Source: Prorocentrum cordatum (taxonomy: Eukaryota; Sar; Dinophyceae; Prorocentrales; Prorocentraceae). From it: 64,000 bases of DNA. Shown in pieces: positions 10,685 through 21,431 of this stretch. The position numbers were made by a program, and so were the translations under genes. Under the pieces are notes generated by a model. That model saw nothing but the letters and a program-made list of their open reading frames with translations. It searched no databases and was not told the DNA's origin. The DNA is taken from the NCBI GenBank assembly GCA_963575745.1, contig CAUYUJ010016489.1, positions 155,056-219,055 on the forward strand, written 5' to 3'. The first letter of the stretch is position 1. The number at the start of each line of letters is the position of its first letter.

Positions 10685-11649
10685 CGGAAAAAAACGGGCT
10701 GGGGCTCATCTCTTGCTTCTTGGTCAAGCCCGCTGCTCGGGCCATCAAGAGGATGGCGATTATCTCGTTCGTTCAGGCGGCCCTCCTCTCGGGCATGGAG
10801 GCGCGCGTCCCCGACGCCTCCTATTGCGAACTGGCGGACAGGGTGCTGCTTCTAGCCATGCGTCGGGGTCTTGGCCTCCAGGGGACCACCAAGGGCGATG
10901 ACGGGGAGATCCGCAGATGGCCATCAAAAAATGTCTGGGAGTATTGGAAGATATTGCCGGCTTCGGAGGAGCTTCGGGTGCGTCGTCTTGGTTGGCTCCA
11001 GAGTTGGGCTCGCTGTCCAGAGGCACATCGTCAGGTCAGAGCGTGTATCCTGGGGTCCATGGGGAGTTTCGACACGATCAATCCCGACTGGACCCTCCAC
11101 GCGAAGGCCAACCCTTGGGCACGGCAGATCCTGGAGGACCTTAGGTACGCCCACGAGCATTGTGAGGACTTCTACATGCTAGTCCCCTCGGGTTACCCCT
11201 TGCTGAAGCTGCTTTACATTGACGAGTTTAGGGACTGGGCCTTCGTGGACTTCACTGTCCTGCGTGCTGCGGCCTACTCTAAGACTTTCGCCCCTCCAGA
11301 ACACCTTCCTGAGGCTCCCGAGGTTCCTGAGACCGAGGAGGAGACGGCCCCTGAGGGCCAGCTCGTCTGCAACATGGTGCTCACCACGGGCGCCAAGTGT
11401 AACGAAAAGTTCAGCTCCATGAAGGCGCTCCTCCTTCATGCTGGTCGGGCCCACCGCGTTCGAAATGAAGCCGCACTTTTGACAGTGACCAACCAATGTG
11501 TTAGATGCTTACAAGTCCTGAGCACAAAAGAGAACGCGGAGAGGCACGCCATGAGATCGTTCAAACGAAATGTATGCAGTCGTGGGAGGAGCTCTTTCTT
11601 GTCGCAAGATGTCCAGATCCCCAGCGATCTTCAATGTCCTGTTATGTAG
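10685..11649 (+). pseudogene. C-terminal fragment of a LINE ORF2 with zinc-finger-like motifs
   Basis: About 320 codons in one frame, ending at TAG. The beginning (GLISCFLVKPAARAIKRMAI) looks like the thumb region that follows a reverse transcriptase core. A charged helical segment with LRVRRLGWLQSWARCPE follows. The end carries two metal-binding-like motifs: a Cys-x8-Cys...His-x4-His pattern near LVCNMVLTTGAKCNEKF, then Cys-x2-Cys with a distal His and Cys near CVRCLQVLSTKENAERHAM. This arrangement fits the C-terminal part of LINE polyproteins I associate with dinoflagellates, from memory and not searched. RT core and endonuclease are absent, replaced by a CCT tract, so the copy is 5'-truncated and cannot be active. 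The single open frame suggests it is younger than the relict at 14375. Confidence 0.65.
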
Positions 11650-11738
11650 TCATGGGGCTCAAAGTCTTTATGAGCTTCAGGTACATGTTCGCTCTCATTG
11701 TTCCGCACCTCAGCCTGAAGTCAGACACAGTCGGCAAC

Positions 11739-12412
11739 ATGTCGCAGGCGGCGGCGGGATCAGTGCAGGACGTCAACATGATGGACCTCAACGCGCTGAT
11801 CGAGCTCGGCAAACGCAGAGAGGCCCCTGGTGGCGAAGGCGGAGCACGCGGACCCAAGGGGCGCAGGGTGGCAGAGGCAGCGGACGAAGCCGAGGACACA
11901 CGGAAAACCGAGTGGAGAATGCGCTCCGCGGAGAAGACGTCGCAGCGGCGCTGGCCCTCCTCCTCCTCCTCCTCCTCCTCCTCCTCCTCCTCCCTCCTCC
12001 TCCTCCTCCTCCTCCTCCTCCTCCTCCTCCTCCTCCTCCTCCTCCTCCTCCTCCTCCTCCTCCTCCTCCTCCTCCTCCCCCTGCCTGCACTCGCAGCTCC
12101 TCCGCGACCTGGCGGCGGTGGTCTGGGCCAGGCGTGATTCGTCCGACACTGTCGCCGATGATCGAGGCTTCCAGGGCCGCTGGGAAGCTTTACGCAGAGG
12201 CAGCTGGGCTCCCCAACGTGAAGGGCAAGCTGGGTCCGCCACATTTACACATTGCGCGCGCAGGGTTCAAATGTCTGGTGGAAGCAGAATCGAGTCTCAA
12301 GATTGGTGGCGAGGCGCTGGAAATGATACGCCTATTCTACGCCAAGTTCATACAAAGCGGACGGATGCAAGAGCTCGGATTATCGATCCGACACTTCCGC
12401 TACAAGAAATGA
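11739..12412 (+). pseudogene. possible LINE ORF1-like frame, broken inside a CCT expansion
   Basis: An ATG at 11739 opens a charged N-terminal segment (MSQAAAGSVQDVNMMDLNAL then EAADEAEDTRKTEW). A 120-bp CCT tract at 11958-12078 interrupts it. A different frame then gives a compact, ordered-looking segment (SPMIEASRAAGKLYAEAAGL, KLGPPHLHIARAGF, EALEMIRLFYAKF) ending at TGA 12412. The frame change across the expanded repeat implies disruption of one ancestral ORF. The GPPHLH segment resembles leader ORFs that precede dinoflagellate LINEs as I remember them, but no domain is certain. It starts only 90 bp after the stop of the LINE fragment at 11649, on the same strand. Confidence 0.35.
11958..12078. 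repeat. CCT microsatellite
   Basis: Almost pure (CCT)n of about 120 bp lying inside the ORF1-like frame. Confidence 0.95.
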
Positions 12413-12519
12413 GGCAAGGGCAACAGCAAGAACACGTCATGAATGCAGACGCCTGGCAGACACGACTGGCGGCGTTGAGAGCTCGTATCGCGGCAAAAGA
12501 GACGGCTTCCAAATCCTAA

Positions 12520-13258
12520 GCTCGGCTTAGGTTCAGTCGTCGCCACGCCGCTGGATGGCGGATGCTGTGATTTCTCCTCTTTTCAATGGGATGTGTTTGT
12601 ACACATGCTGTTCGTGAACTGGCTGCTCACGGATCCCGACCACGCCCAGCTGACCTCCACGGCAGGCCTCAGTGACCCAGATCGTAACCTCCTGCTCTGG
12701 GCCTGATTCGCCGCGATGGGCATAATAATGGACGTGATCGGCTATGTGAGGCCCCAGCACCTCCCCTTTGAAGCCTCGCCCGCCGTGCCCGACCAGGCGG
12801 GTGTGTCCGCTTCGCTTTGTGCTTCAGTACAGTCGACTCCCTTCTCATTTAGGTTCGACGCTCCCCGAGGGCCCACCCCGACGTCTGCCTATCGGACGCC
12901 TGCGGGGCCCAAGTGTCAGGTGTTGTGCGGGCCCCGCGGGGGTGCGTCCGAGCCGACCGTACATGTTTAGATTTGTTTTATAGTGTTTTTCCAGGGCTGG
13001 GTGGATGCCTCGGGAGCCTGCCTGGCACACACAGTGCCGCGAGGTTTCGCACCCCTCGGGGCCAGAGGGGTGTCCCCCCCCAGCCCGCGTGTGACACTGA
13101 ATCTTGCGAACAGCCCCGATACACACGTGTCGAGTGCTGCACGGCGCGCGTAACCCGTAACCTCGTATAGTAGATATGCGATTGTTTGAGGTTGTAGTTC
13201 TGCACGCCTATCACACCAAGTGTAGAGCTGCATCACCCCAGCACACGCGCAAGGCCGA
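12520..13258. other. unassigned sequence
   Basis: No gene or repeat recognised. It ends in three CCTAT units (13260-13279) that lead into the next CCT tract. Confidence 0.5.
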
Positions 13259-13278
13259 GTCCTATCCTATCCTATCCT

Positions 13279-14340
13279 ATCTCCCTCCTCCCTCCTCCTC
13301 CTCCTCCTCCTCCTCCTCCTCCTCCTCCTCCTCCTCCTCTTCCTCCTGCTCCTCCTCCCCCTCCTCCCTCCTCCTCCGCCTCCTCCTCGACCTCGTCCTC
13401 GTCCTCGTTCTCCTCCTCTTCTTCCTCCTCCTCCTCCTCATCCTCCTCCTCCCCCTTCTCCTCCTCCTCCTCCCCCTCCTCCTCCCCCTCCTCCACCACC
13501 CTCCTCCTCCACCTCCTCCTTCTCCTCCTCCTCCTCCCTCCTCCTCCTCCTCGTCCTCCTCCGCCTCCTCTCCTCCTCGTCGTCCTCCTCCTCCTCCTCC
13601 TCCTCCTCCTCCTCCTCCTCCTCCTCCCCCTCCCCCTCTTCCTCCTTGTCCTTGTCCTCGTCCTCCTCCTCCCCCTCTTCCTCCTCCTCGTTCTTCTCCT
13701 CCTCCTCGATCGCCTCCTCATCCTCCTCCACCTCTTCCTCCTCCTCGTCCTCGACTTCGTCCTCGTCCTCATGTTCGTTCTACTCCCTCTCCCCATCCTC
13801 CTTCTCGTCCTCCTCGTCTTCCTCGTCCTCCTCTTCTTCCTCCTCCTCCTCCTCCTCCTCCTCGTCCTCATCCTCTCCTCCTCCTTCCTCGTCCTCCTCG
13901 TCTTCCTCGTCCTCCTCGTCCTCCTCGTCCTCCTCGCCTCATCGTCCTCGTCCTCCCCCTCTTCCCCCTCTGGTTCTCCTCCTCCTCCTCCTCCTCTTCC
14001 TCCTTCTCATACTCCTCGTTATCTTCCTCCTCGATCGCCTCCTACTCCTCCTCCTCCTCCTCCTCCTCCTCCTCCTCGTCCTCGTCCTCGACTTCGTCCT
14101 CGTCCTCGTCCTCATTCTCGTGTTCGTCCTACTCCCTCTCCCCATCCTCGTCCTCCTCCTCCTCCTCCTCGACCTCCTCGTCCGCCTCGTCTTCCTCGTC
14201 CTCCTCGTTCTCCTCGTCCTCCTCGTCCTACCCTCTGCTCCTCCGTGCTTGTCTTCCTCGTCCTCCTCGTCGTCGTCCTCCTTGGCCTCCTCGGCCTCCT
14301 CCTCCTCCTCCTCCTCATCCTGCTCCTCCTCCCTCTTCCT
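13279..14340. repeat. 1-kb compound CCT/CGTCCT repeat
   Basis: About 1.06 kb of interrupted CCT, with CGTCCT and CGATCGCCTC variants. Internal duplicates are visible, for example GTTCGT-CTACTCCCTC-CCCATCCTC at about 13773 and 14123. It abuts the LINE relict at 14375 and may mark its 5' truncation point. Confidence 0.92.
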
Positions 14341-14374
14341 CCTGGCAAGGGCGCAAAATCTTTGAACGCCCACA

Positions 14375-17300
14375 ATGAGCTGTTCTGAGCGGCATACGGC
14401 AGCAAACCTCGGCGACGCCCACGCCGTGCTCGTCGGCGACCTGAATTGCAGCCTTGCCGGCGCAGGTCTGGACAAGGTGCTGGCCATGGCGGGCTGGCGT
14501 GATCTTTTCGGGGCCGAAAGGCCCACTTGCATAACTACCCTCGCAAGGCGAACCGTCGCGCATCCACCACACATACTCGAACGAGTCCGCCGCGGGGATG
14601 GTCACCCAGATCGGCCTGCGCCAGGACCTCGGCCTGGCGATGCACGCGGCGCTGACAATCCAGGTCGAGCTGCCAGGGCTGGCCCTTTTGTCCGTCAGTC
14701 GGTCGCCAAGATGGACGGGCCGGCAAGCGCCGCCCGGTCGGCAGCCTCGGCGCGACGCTGCGACAACAAGCTGTTTTGACGAGCCTTTCCGGAAGGCCCT
14801 GCGCTCACCCGACTTGAATGCAACTGCGGGAGCATCTCAGCCAGGCCGCGCGGACATGGTCGGCTACACGGTTGGGTGCTGCGGCTGCCCCTGCCCGTGC
14901 ACATGCTGCTGCCGCATTGCTGGCTGAGCGACCGGGGCAGCCGGCGGCGACGGGCAGGCGGCTTGCGCTGCTGTGGACGGAGCCTCGCTGAGGTTCCGCT
15001 GACTGCGGTCGCTCCAGCACGCGCTCCAGCGCTTTTCGGCCTCAGATGGTCGAGCTGCAGCGGGCGCGCTCCAGGCTCTGCGAACGTCGGCCGCTGGCGA
15101 TGCGGGCTGGGAGGCTGCCTTGGCGGCCGCGCCTCTGTCGGGGCCGCTCGCGGACGCGCTGATGGAGCGGGCGGGAGCGGAGTTGCGGCTGGCGCAAGCA
15201 GCTCTGCGCGCCCGGCAGCGGGCTGAGTGGCGCCAGTGGGTCCACGACTCGCTGAGGAACGGCCGCGGTCGGCTGGGCCGCTGGGTCCGCTGGGCTGCTG
15301 TTAGCGAAGCCTGGCGGCGTCGAGGGGCCCCTGGTGCGTCGGGCAACATGGCTGCCGTAAGTCCTCTAGAATCTAGGTAGCAGGGCGGGCGCGTGCCTCC
15401 GCGCATTGGCGGCGCAGCTGGGGGGGCGACAAGCGGCGGCGCGGCGCGGAGGAGCTGGCAGCTGGCGCGGGGGCTGGCCCTGCCGAAGCTCGAAGCAGCG
15501 GAGGTACTCTCCGCAAGACATCGACGGCGCGGCCCTGGATTGGCGCAAGGCGCGCGACCCAGTGGACTTGCGCCGCGCGCCCCGCCTGCTGGCCAACGGC
15601 GGGGGCCCCGCCTTTGATGACCGGCCCGGAGTGCGCTGCAGACGCGGCCCGCCGCCGGGTCCGCGCCGGGAGGGCCATCGGGCTACTGCAATGGGCGCCG
15701 ATGCGAGGCTTGCTGCCCAGGTGCCCCCTGGCGGCGTTCATCCCAGCGATCCTCTCTCGACCGTGGGCGCGCCGCGCGGGCCGGATCAGCGACCTGCATG
15801 GTCAACAAGAGAGCTTACGCGGGCGACTTCGCGTCGCGCGCCCGGGCGGCAGCGGGCGAAGGCGGCGTCGCGGCGGAGGAGGTCTCGGGCCCACCAAGAA
15901 TTTCGAGGCCGCAATGGGCTGGCAGCTCAATCGGGAGAAGAGCCGCGGATTGGCCAACAGCCTGGCCCCGCGGCAGTGGCTTGGCCATCAGACGCTCGGC
16001 AAAGCCGCGCGACCTGTCCTCTGCGAGCTCAGCGCGGCGGCGCTGCGCTGTCTCGGCGTCTCGCACCCTCCCCGCCCAGTGCCGCTCCGCGAGACTCGGG
16101 CGTCTTCCCCTCGGTTTCAAGCGCCGCTGCGAGCTCGGCGCAGCGGCCGGCGCGGCGGCCAGCCTGCGCGGCGCCTCCTGCGGTCGGCCGCCTGCGCGGG
16201 AGCTGGCCGGGCTGCGCCAGGGGGCGCGGCAGGCGGTCTGCCGCGGCCGGCATCGGGCAGCCGCCGAAATCGTTTCGGCGTCCTGGCGCGTCCTGACCCG
16301 GCAGCGGTCATCGCGCCGCTGCGGCAGGTTGCGAAAACCCTCCGCCGCGGCCGCTTTCCCGCGGAGCTGCGGGCAGAGGCCGACGGCGCCGTGGCCGCGG
16401 GACACGGGCAGGACACGGGCGCTGCAGCTCGGCACCGACGTGACGCGCCGGGCAGGCGTGCCGCTGACATGGAGCTGCTGGGCGCGCGCGAGGTCTTGCT
16501 CAACGCCTGGGCCGGCAGAGAGGCCAGTTCTTTGGCCGTTCGACGCCCAGCGTTCCGACGCCTGCGCGCCGGCGTGGATCGCAGGTCGCATGGCCACCCC
16601 GTGGAGCCTCGGCGGCAAAAGTCTCCCGCCCGACACTACCGGCGCGCTGCAGACCGTGATGAGCGGCAACGTGATAACGGCGTCCGTCCGGTCAGCATCT
16701 CGCCTACGGCCGCCGGAGCGCAATTGCTGGCGGCAGTGACCCTCACCACGGTAAGTAATGCCGATTGACCCGCGGTTTGCCGCTTTGGCAAAGCAGGCGC
16801 GGCCCCCCTTTGCCGCCGCCCTCCATGCCCGATCCTGCCGAGCACGTGCCAAAGGCGCGCGCACGCGTGGACCGATGGGACATGCGAGCATCCGTGCGGC
16901 CCGCAGCTGGCCAAGGCGGGCGCGGGGTGTCCGCAGGGAGCGGCGCTTTGCCGGACCCGTGGAGATTTGCGGCCCAGTTGATGGCGCCCAGACCGCGCAT
17001 CAGGCCGAGTTGACCGCAGCGGAGTGGCCCCTGTGCGCGGCGGCGGGCCTGGTGGAGGTCATCACGGACTCGTGATTCGTGGCCAACGAGATCGCGGCAA
17101 TCCACGGCAAAGCCTACCCGCGCGAGTGGGCGCACGCCGACATCTGGGACCGCCTTGCCGAGCACTGACGCATCGCAGCGGCCATCTCTGGGCGCGGTGG
17201 GTCAGGGGACCAGTTTGACGCGGCCGAACCCAGGGAACGCGGCCTTTCTGAGGACTGGGCGGGCAACGAGGCGGCGGACCAGCTGGCCGGAGGGGTTGCA

Positions 17301-17420
17301 GCTTGCCGCCGCTTGCAGCTTGCCGCCGCCCGCGCGGGTCAGCGACTGCGGCGGCTGCAGGCGCTGGAGGCGGTGCAGCGCATGCTCGCCGCCGTGGAGA
17401 TGGCCGCGGTGAAGACGAAG
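14375..17420 (+). pseudogene. decayed LINE ORF2, order endonuclease-RT-RNase H
   Basis: Fragments in several plus frames follow the usual order of an endonuclease-type LINE. At 14375-14560: AVLVGDLNCSLAGAGLDKVL and WRDLFGAERPTCIT, endonuclease/exonuclease-like with the GDLN motif. After a frameshift at about 14598: VTQIGLRQDLGLAMHAALTI, the end of that domain. At 15120-15370: a helical linker (RLAQAALRARQRAEWRQWVH). Near 15810: RAYAGDFASRA, which I read as a mutated YADD box (RT motif C). At about 15900: FEAAMGWQLNREKS, the segment after motif C. At 16990-17090: HQAELTAAEWPLC then VITDS, the RNase H Glu and Asp motifs. At about 17255: GNEAADQLAG, the last RNase H Asp motif. In-frame TGA codons follow TDS and LAEH. 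Multiple shifts and stops show an old, inactive copy. Domain limits are approximate. Confidence 0.7.
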
Positions 17421-17567
17421 CATGGCAGCACCGGCGCTGAAGGCTCGCGTATGCGGCGATGGTGGGTCCCTGCGAGGCCCAGCCACCGCCGCCGCCGCGC
17501 GCCCAGCGAAGGGGACGACGCGACCGTCGCGGCCGCGGCTGCGACTCCGGCCGCCCAGGGCACATTT

Positions 17568-17715
17568 GGTGGGCTTGTTTTCCACCACCACCACCACCAT
17601 GAGTACGACGGGGAGGGATTCCTCGTCCTCCTCCGCTTCTTGCTCTCCTCCTCCTCATTCTCCTCCTCCTCCCTCCCCCCTCCAACATATCATGGTGGTG
17701 GAAAACACGCCCATC
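17568..17715. mobile_element. family E TIR element with CCT core (E1)
   Basis: The left arm GGTGGGCTTGTTTTCCACC and its CCACCACCACCACCAT extension are mirrored by CATGGTGGTGGAAAACACGC then CCATC. The centre is a short CCT tract. Total 148 bp. No clear TSD. Confidence 0.75.
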
Positions 17716-18476
17716 AGCGCTTGCCGATGTCCCCCCGGCGCCCGGGTGCGGCGGCCGCGACGCCTTGGCTGGCCTGCATGGTCGCATACAGCTGCTGGGC
17801 GTTGGGCTGGGCATGCCTCGCCGGCCGCCCCTGCGCGGGGTGGGCCGCGGCGCTGCCCCCGCGGGCAGCCGGCCTGCTTCAGTGACGCGCGGCGGCTCGC
17901 CGCCGGCTGCAGGAGCGCCACGGCCCGCCGGACCAACTGATCCGCATTAGTTCTCGCCTCTCTCTGGGGGCTGGGGCTTTCCTCCAGTTCATCCTTCCTC
18001 TCCTGGCCCTCCTCCTCCTCCTCCTCCTCCTCCTCCTCCTGCGTCCTCCTGCGTCCTCCTGTGCCGCTGGGCTTCGTTGGACGGTGGAAAAAGGTGAGAC
18101 ACTGGTCCGAGGTGAAAATCTACACCACATGGGCCCCGGGAGGGATCCAGGTGCCGATTTCGATCGGATTTGGCCTCACCAACCTCTTCTGACCAATTTC
18201 CAAAGTCCCAACCAGTTCAGACCCCAGAGCCGCCTCCAAGGAAAAACAAGGGAAGGGCAGGGTATTCAAGGGCGGACTACACACCACAAACATTTCCCCA
18301 ACAGAAATAGCCAGACTTCCGACCAAGTGTTTTGTTTCTGTTGTTTTTCACTCTGAGGTTCCCAGAAGTCTCGAGCACATCCCCAGGGACAATGTTTCGC
18401 CCTGGAGCCGTGCTTGCTGGCCCGATGGCCTGTAAGCGCCCCTGGGCAGCCTAGAAACGCTCGCAATGAACGCGCG
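17716..18476. other. unassigned sequence with a short CCT tract
   Basis: GC-rich to about 17950, then (CCT) at about 18006-18045, then balanced-composition DNA to 18476. No coding or repeat family recognised. Confidence 0.5.
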
Positions 18477-18497
18477 CTTGGGCCAAAATGGCCACGG
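18477..18497 (-). other. dinoflagellate spliced-leader (DinoSL) relict
   Basis: Read on the minus strand, these 21 nt agree with the DinoSL consensus at 19 positions. The two differences are G for A at position 5 and C for T at position 17. The core GCCATTTTGGC is intact. A 19/21 match is not expected by chance in this window. The next bases on the minus strand are CGCGCG rather than a GT splice donor, so this is not a functional SL RNA gene. It more likely marks the 5' end of a reverse-transcribed trans-spliced mRNA. No gene was recognised downstream (toward lower coordinates). Confidence 0.6.
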
Positions 18498-18951
18498 CGC
18501 GCATGCACGCGATGATGCAACACGCAGCACGCAACATTCCTCTCACGATTCCCACCTCGCCCGCCCACTCATAAAAGGCACGCGCGCGGGGAGCGACTCC
18601 CACATCATGGAGTGGGCGTCGGGGGACGCAATGATTGAGCAACAAAAACACTCCTGTGGATGTCTGGGCAAGAGCAACGACGACTACACATAACAAGAAC
18701 GCTGGAATTCAGCAAGGACCGACCGACCCGGCATTCCTATAGGCCTATCGGTTGACTACTGCGAAATCTTCGGGAAACCCGACATTGTTGTAAGAGCGCA
18801 AGAGATGCTCTTCCCACAAAAGCCCGATTGGCTGAAAGCAAGAAGGTCTCGACCAAAAAGGCTCGAAAGAACTTCCGCACGCAGCGCAAGGCGGCTCTCA
18901 GAACATGCCTTTGGTAGGCCCATCGGCAAGTCAGCACGCTTCGCCACTAGA
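18498..18951. other. unassigned sequence
   Basis: No gene or repeat family recognised between the SL relict and element F2. Confidence 0.5.
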
Positions 18952-19136
18952 GGCCTCCTAGATGGGGTCGGAGGATCGCACTGCATCGCCAATACATCGC
19001 CAATACATCGCCTCGGCGATGCATCGGCGACGTCGGCGTGGAGGAGATCGGACCCCTCATCGAGCCGCATCGCCGATGCATCGGCGATGCGGCGCGATCC
19101 TCCGACCTCGTCTACTCCGACCCCGTCTGGGAGGCC
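18952..19136. mobile_element. family F inverted-repeat element (F2)
   Basis: 185 bp from GGCCTCCTAGATGGGGTCGG to CCGACCCCGTCTGGGAGGCC, a near-perfect inverted pair. Internal dyads of GCATCGCCGATGCATCGGCG are present. GCCACT occurs within four bases outside each end (18943-18948 and 19141-19146), suggesting a TSD, though exact limits are uncertain. Confidence 0.75.
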
Positions 19137-19692
19137 TAGAGCCACTGTTTATAGGGAGCCCACGAAGGACGTACGCGCCCAGCTATGTACATGAACACGG
19201 CCCCTTGACCCGCGAGACCTGCCGCGCGATACGAACATTCGCGCAATGCGAACGCTCGAAACCAGCGTGGATTCATGTACATGTACATCCTTCTTTCGCT
19301 CCTGAGTTTGAGGGGAGGGAAGCCGCCGGGCCGCCACCGCCGCACCTCTTCACCGCCGCGATGACCCGCTTCTCCATGGCGTCCGGGGCGGCGCCGGCGC
19401 AGAACCTCGGCGCGCGCGCCGGAGGAGGGCGCCAGCGTACTACAAGTCCCTTATTCATCGACCCCCCCCCCCTCAAAAAACCGGACCCCCCTCCGAATGC
19501 GACCTTGTATTCCGGAGCCCCCTCTTCGACGGGGCGCCTGAATAAACGGGACCCGCCTAAACTCCAATCCGAAGAAAGCGCCCTAATAAACCAACCCCCC
19601 CCAGCTACAAAAAAGGCGCCCTCAAAAAACCTGATCCGGGGGACGATCAAGAAGGGACTTGGAGCATGCCCGCCAGGGGGGAACAGCGCCAG
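19137..19692. other. unassigned sequence
   Basis: C-run-rich stretches at 19460-19640 (ACCCCCC units). No gene or family recognised. Confidence 0.5.
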
Positions 19693-19938
19693 GGCAGGTT
19701 CGTGTCGTGACGACTTCGACGTTGCACCGCGCGGATCATTCAACCTTCAGTGGTCCGCGACTTTTCGATCGACAGATCGTTCCATATTGGCCGATTCTGG
19801 GCTCACTGCCAACGTTCAACCTGGCGCTGGGGTCGCTGCCGCGTCGACACGACACGAAGCTGCCGCAGGGAGGGGGACCAGCTCAGGGGGGGAAACATCG
19901 ACCTGGAATCGGCGATGCATCGCCGACAAATCGGCGAC
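19693..19938 (+). repeat. dispersed repeat family G, copy 2
   Basis: Counterpart of 298-564. It begins GGCAGGTTCGTGTCG and ends with GAAACATCGACCTG and the dyad GGCGATGCATCGCC. The two copies share block order and are diverged. Confidence 0.55.
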
Positions 19939-19972
19939 ACAATCGTAAACCATGGTCGGGATGCAGGGAGAG

Positions 19973-20167
19973 TCGGGTCGGGCGAAAGGGGGGGATAGCA
20001 AAGGGGGGGGTTGAGAATCAGCTCACGTAGCTGATTTTCCCGGCGCCTCCAGGCGCAGGAGGCGGCTATGTATCAAGGAATGCGGCCCTCGGTGAGGCCG
20101 AAACCAGCTGCATGCAGCAGATTTCGTAACCCCCCCTTTCCCAATCCCCCCCTTTCGCCCGGCCCGA
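19973..20167. mobile_element. family C TIR element (C1), exact 5-bp TSD
   Basis: 195-bp element. The left end TCGGGTCGGGCGAAAGGGGG is inverted at the right as CCCCCTTTCGCCCGGCCCGA. GAGAG lies on both sides (19968-19972 and 20168-20172). An internal hairpin AATCAGCT/AGCTGATT follows the left TIR. The near-identical relative C2 lies at 42825. Confidence 0.9.
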
Positions 20168-20172
20168 GAGAG

Positions 20173-20959
20173 GATACGAGCTCGGACGTCCCATTTGCCG
20201 TGCAGAGCTCCTGGGACGCCAACATTGGCTCAGGAGGGGCCGAAGACGCAGGGATGCAAGGGTCGCCCTGCCGAAGCAGCGCTCTCATACTGTGGATCTG
20301 GATTTCGATTGTGGACCCCCGATGGCGAATTCCCACGTTCCTGCGCGGGGCGGGGCATGGGCGACTGGGGGTCAACGCCATCCCCCCCCCCTCGAGTCCA
20401 TCCCCCCCCTGGCGTGCGACGTCCCCTAAGAAAAAAGGAAGCACTGTGCCGTGAATAAAGATAGGACCAGCTTGCTCCCGGATATTCGGCGGCTTTCTGG
20501 GCAGAAACGGTCTGAGGGTCTGGCCGCAAAACCTACGCGACTGTGACGGCGACGGTGATGACAGCAAGACCCCCGGTAGGATACAGGATATGGCCGATCG
20601 CGACACCGATCGCGACAGCGAAGCTGATGAGAAAAAACAGATGAAGGAGGGGAGGATGGCTAGGGAAAAGAAGGCTAGGGAAAAGAAGACCACCAGAAGA
20701 AAGAGGGAACGAATTGTGATAGGTCTGGTGGAAGGAGGGAGGAGGGAAGGCGAAGAGGAAGAAGAGGAAGACCCATCCTTTTTTACATCCGCTTCGTGGG
20801 GAGAGAACGAAAAGAGTGGCGGCGCCACAAGCCAGCACCTGTCCCTCAGACTCTCTCTTCAGAGCGAGAAGGAGAAGGGGCGAGGGGGCATGGAGAGGAC
20901 GGACGAGAACTAGGAGGGGGAGAGCAGAGGAGGAGAAAGATACTTGGTAGTCCCCCATC
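20173..20959. other. unassigned sequence
   Basis: Includes a purine-rich stretch (about 20630-20770) of AAGG/GAAG composition that leaves several frames open. No gene recognised. Confidence 0.5.
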
Positions 20960-21180
20960 GTGGTGGTGACAACACCTGGCGGTGAGTCTCGGGCGATTTG
21001 GTGTCACCACCCGGTTTGGGGACTCGTGCGGTTTTCCGAGGATGTCCCGAACGTTGGTGGGTCCAGGAGTCACAAAACCCGGCGGTGACCCCGCGTCCCC
21101 AAACCCGGCGGTGACCTTTTTGGGGATTCCAGGTCGCCACCTGGTATCTCACCACCCGGTTTGGGGGTTCCCAAGATACT
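20960..21180. repeat. cluster of short inverted repeats
   Basis: The segment CACCACCCGGTTTGGGG (about 21005 and 21151) is inverted as CCCCAAACCCGGCGGTG (about 21096), with further CCCGGCGGTGA and CACCTGGCGGTGA variants. The units can fold on each other. No TSD or coding. Confidence 0.6.
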
Positions 21181-21289
21181 GATGACGAGTGCCCAGACAT
21201 CCGGGAGAGCGCGTCCGTGGATCCCCCCTTGGCGCCCCCCCCCCCTTCGACCTCCCCTGCCGGAGGCAACCGCGCCCCCCCATTTTCCT

Positions 21290-21431
21290 GGTGGGCTTGT
21301 TTTCCACCACCACCACCACAAGTAGGAGGGGGAGGGGGTCCTCCTCCTCCTCCTCTTCTTCCTCCTCCTCATCATCCTCCACCTCCTTCCCCCCTCCAAT
21401 TTATGGTGGTGGTGGTGGAAACAAGCCCATC
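21290..21431. mobile_element. family E TIR element with CCT core (E2)
   Basis: 142 bp. The arm GGTGGGCTTGTTTTCCACC with four CCA repeats is mirrored by GGTGGTGGTGGTGGAAACAA then GCCCATC. The core is a CCT tract. Confidence 0.8.

Noticed and set aside
13176-14378. Ser/Pro/Leu-rich 400-codon frame
   Set aside because: Entirely CCT microsatellite; no complex sequence apart from the ends.
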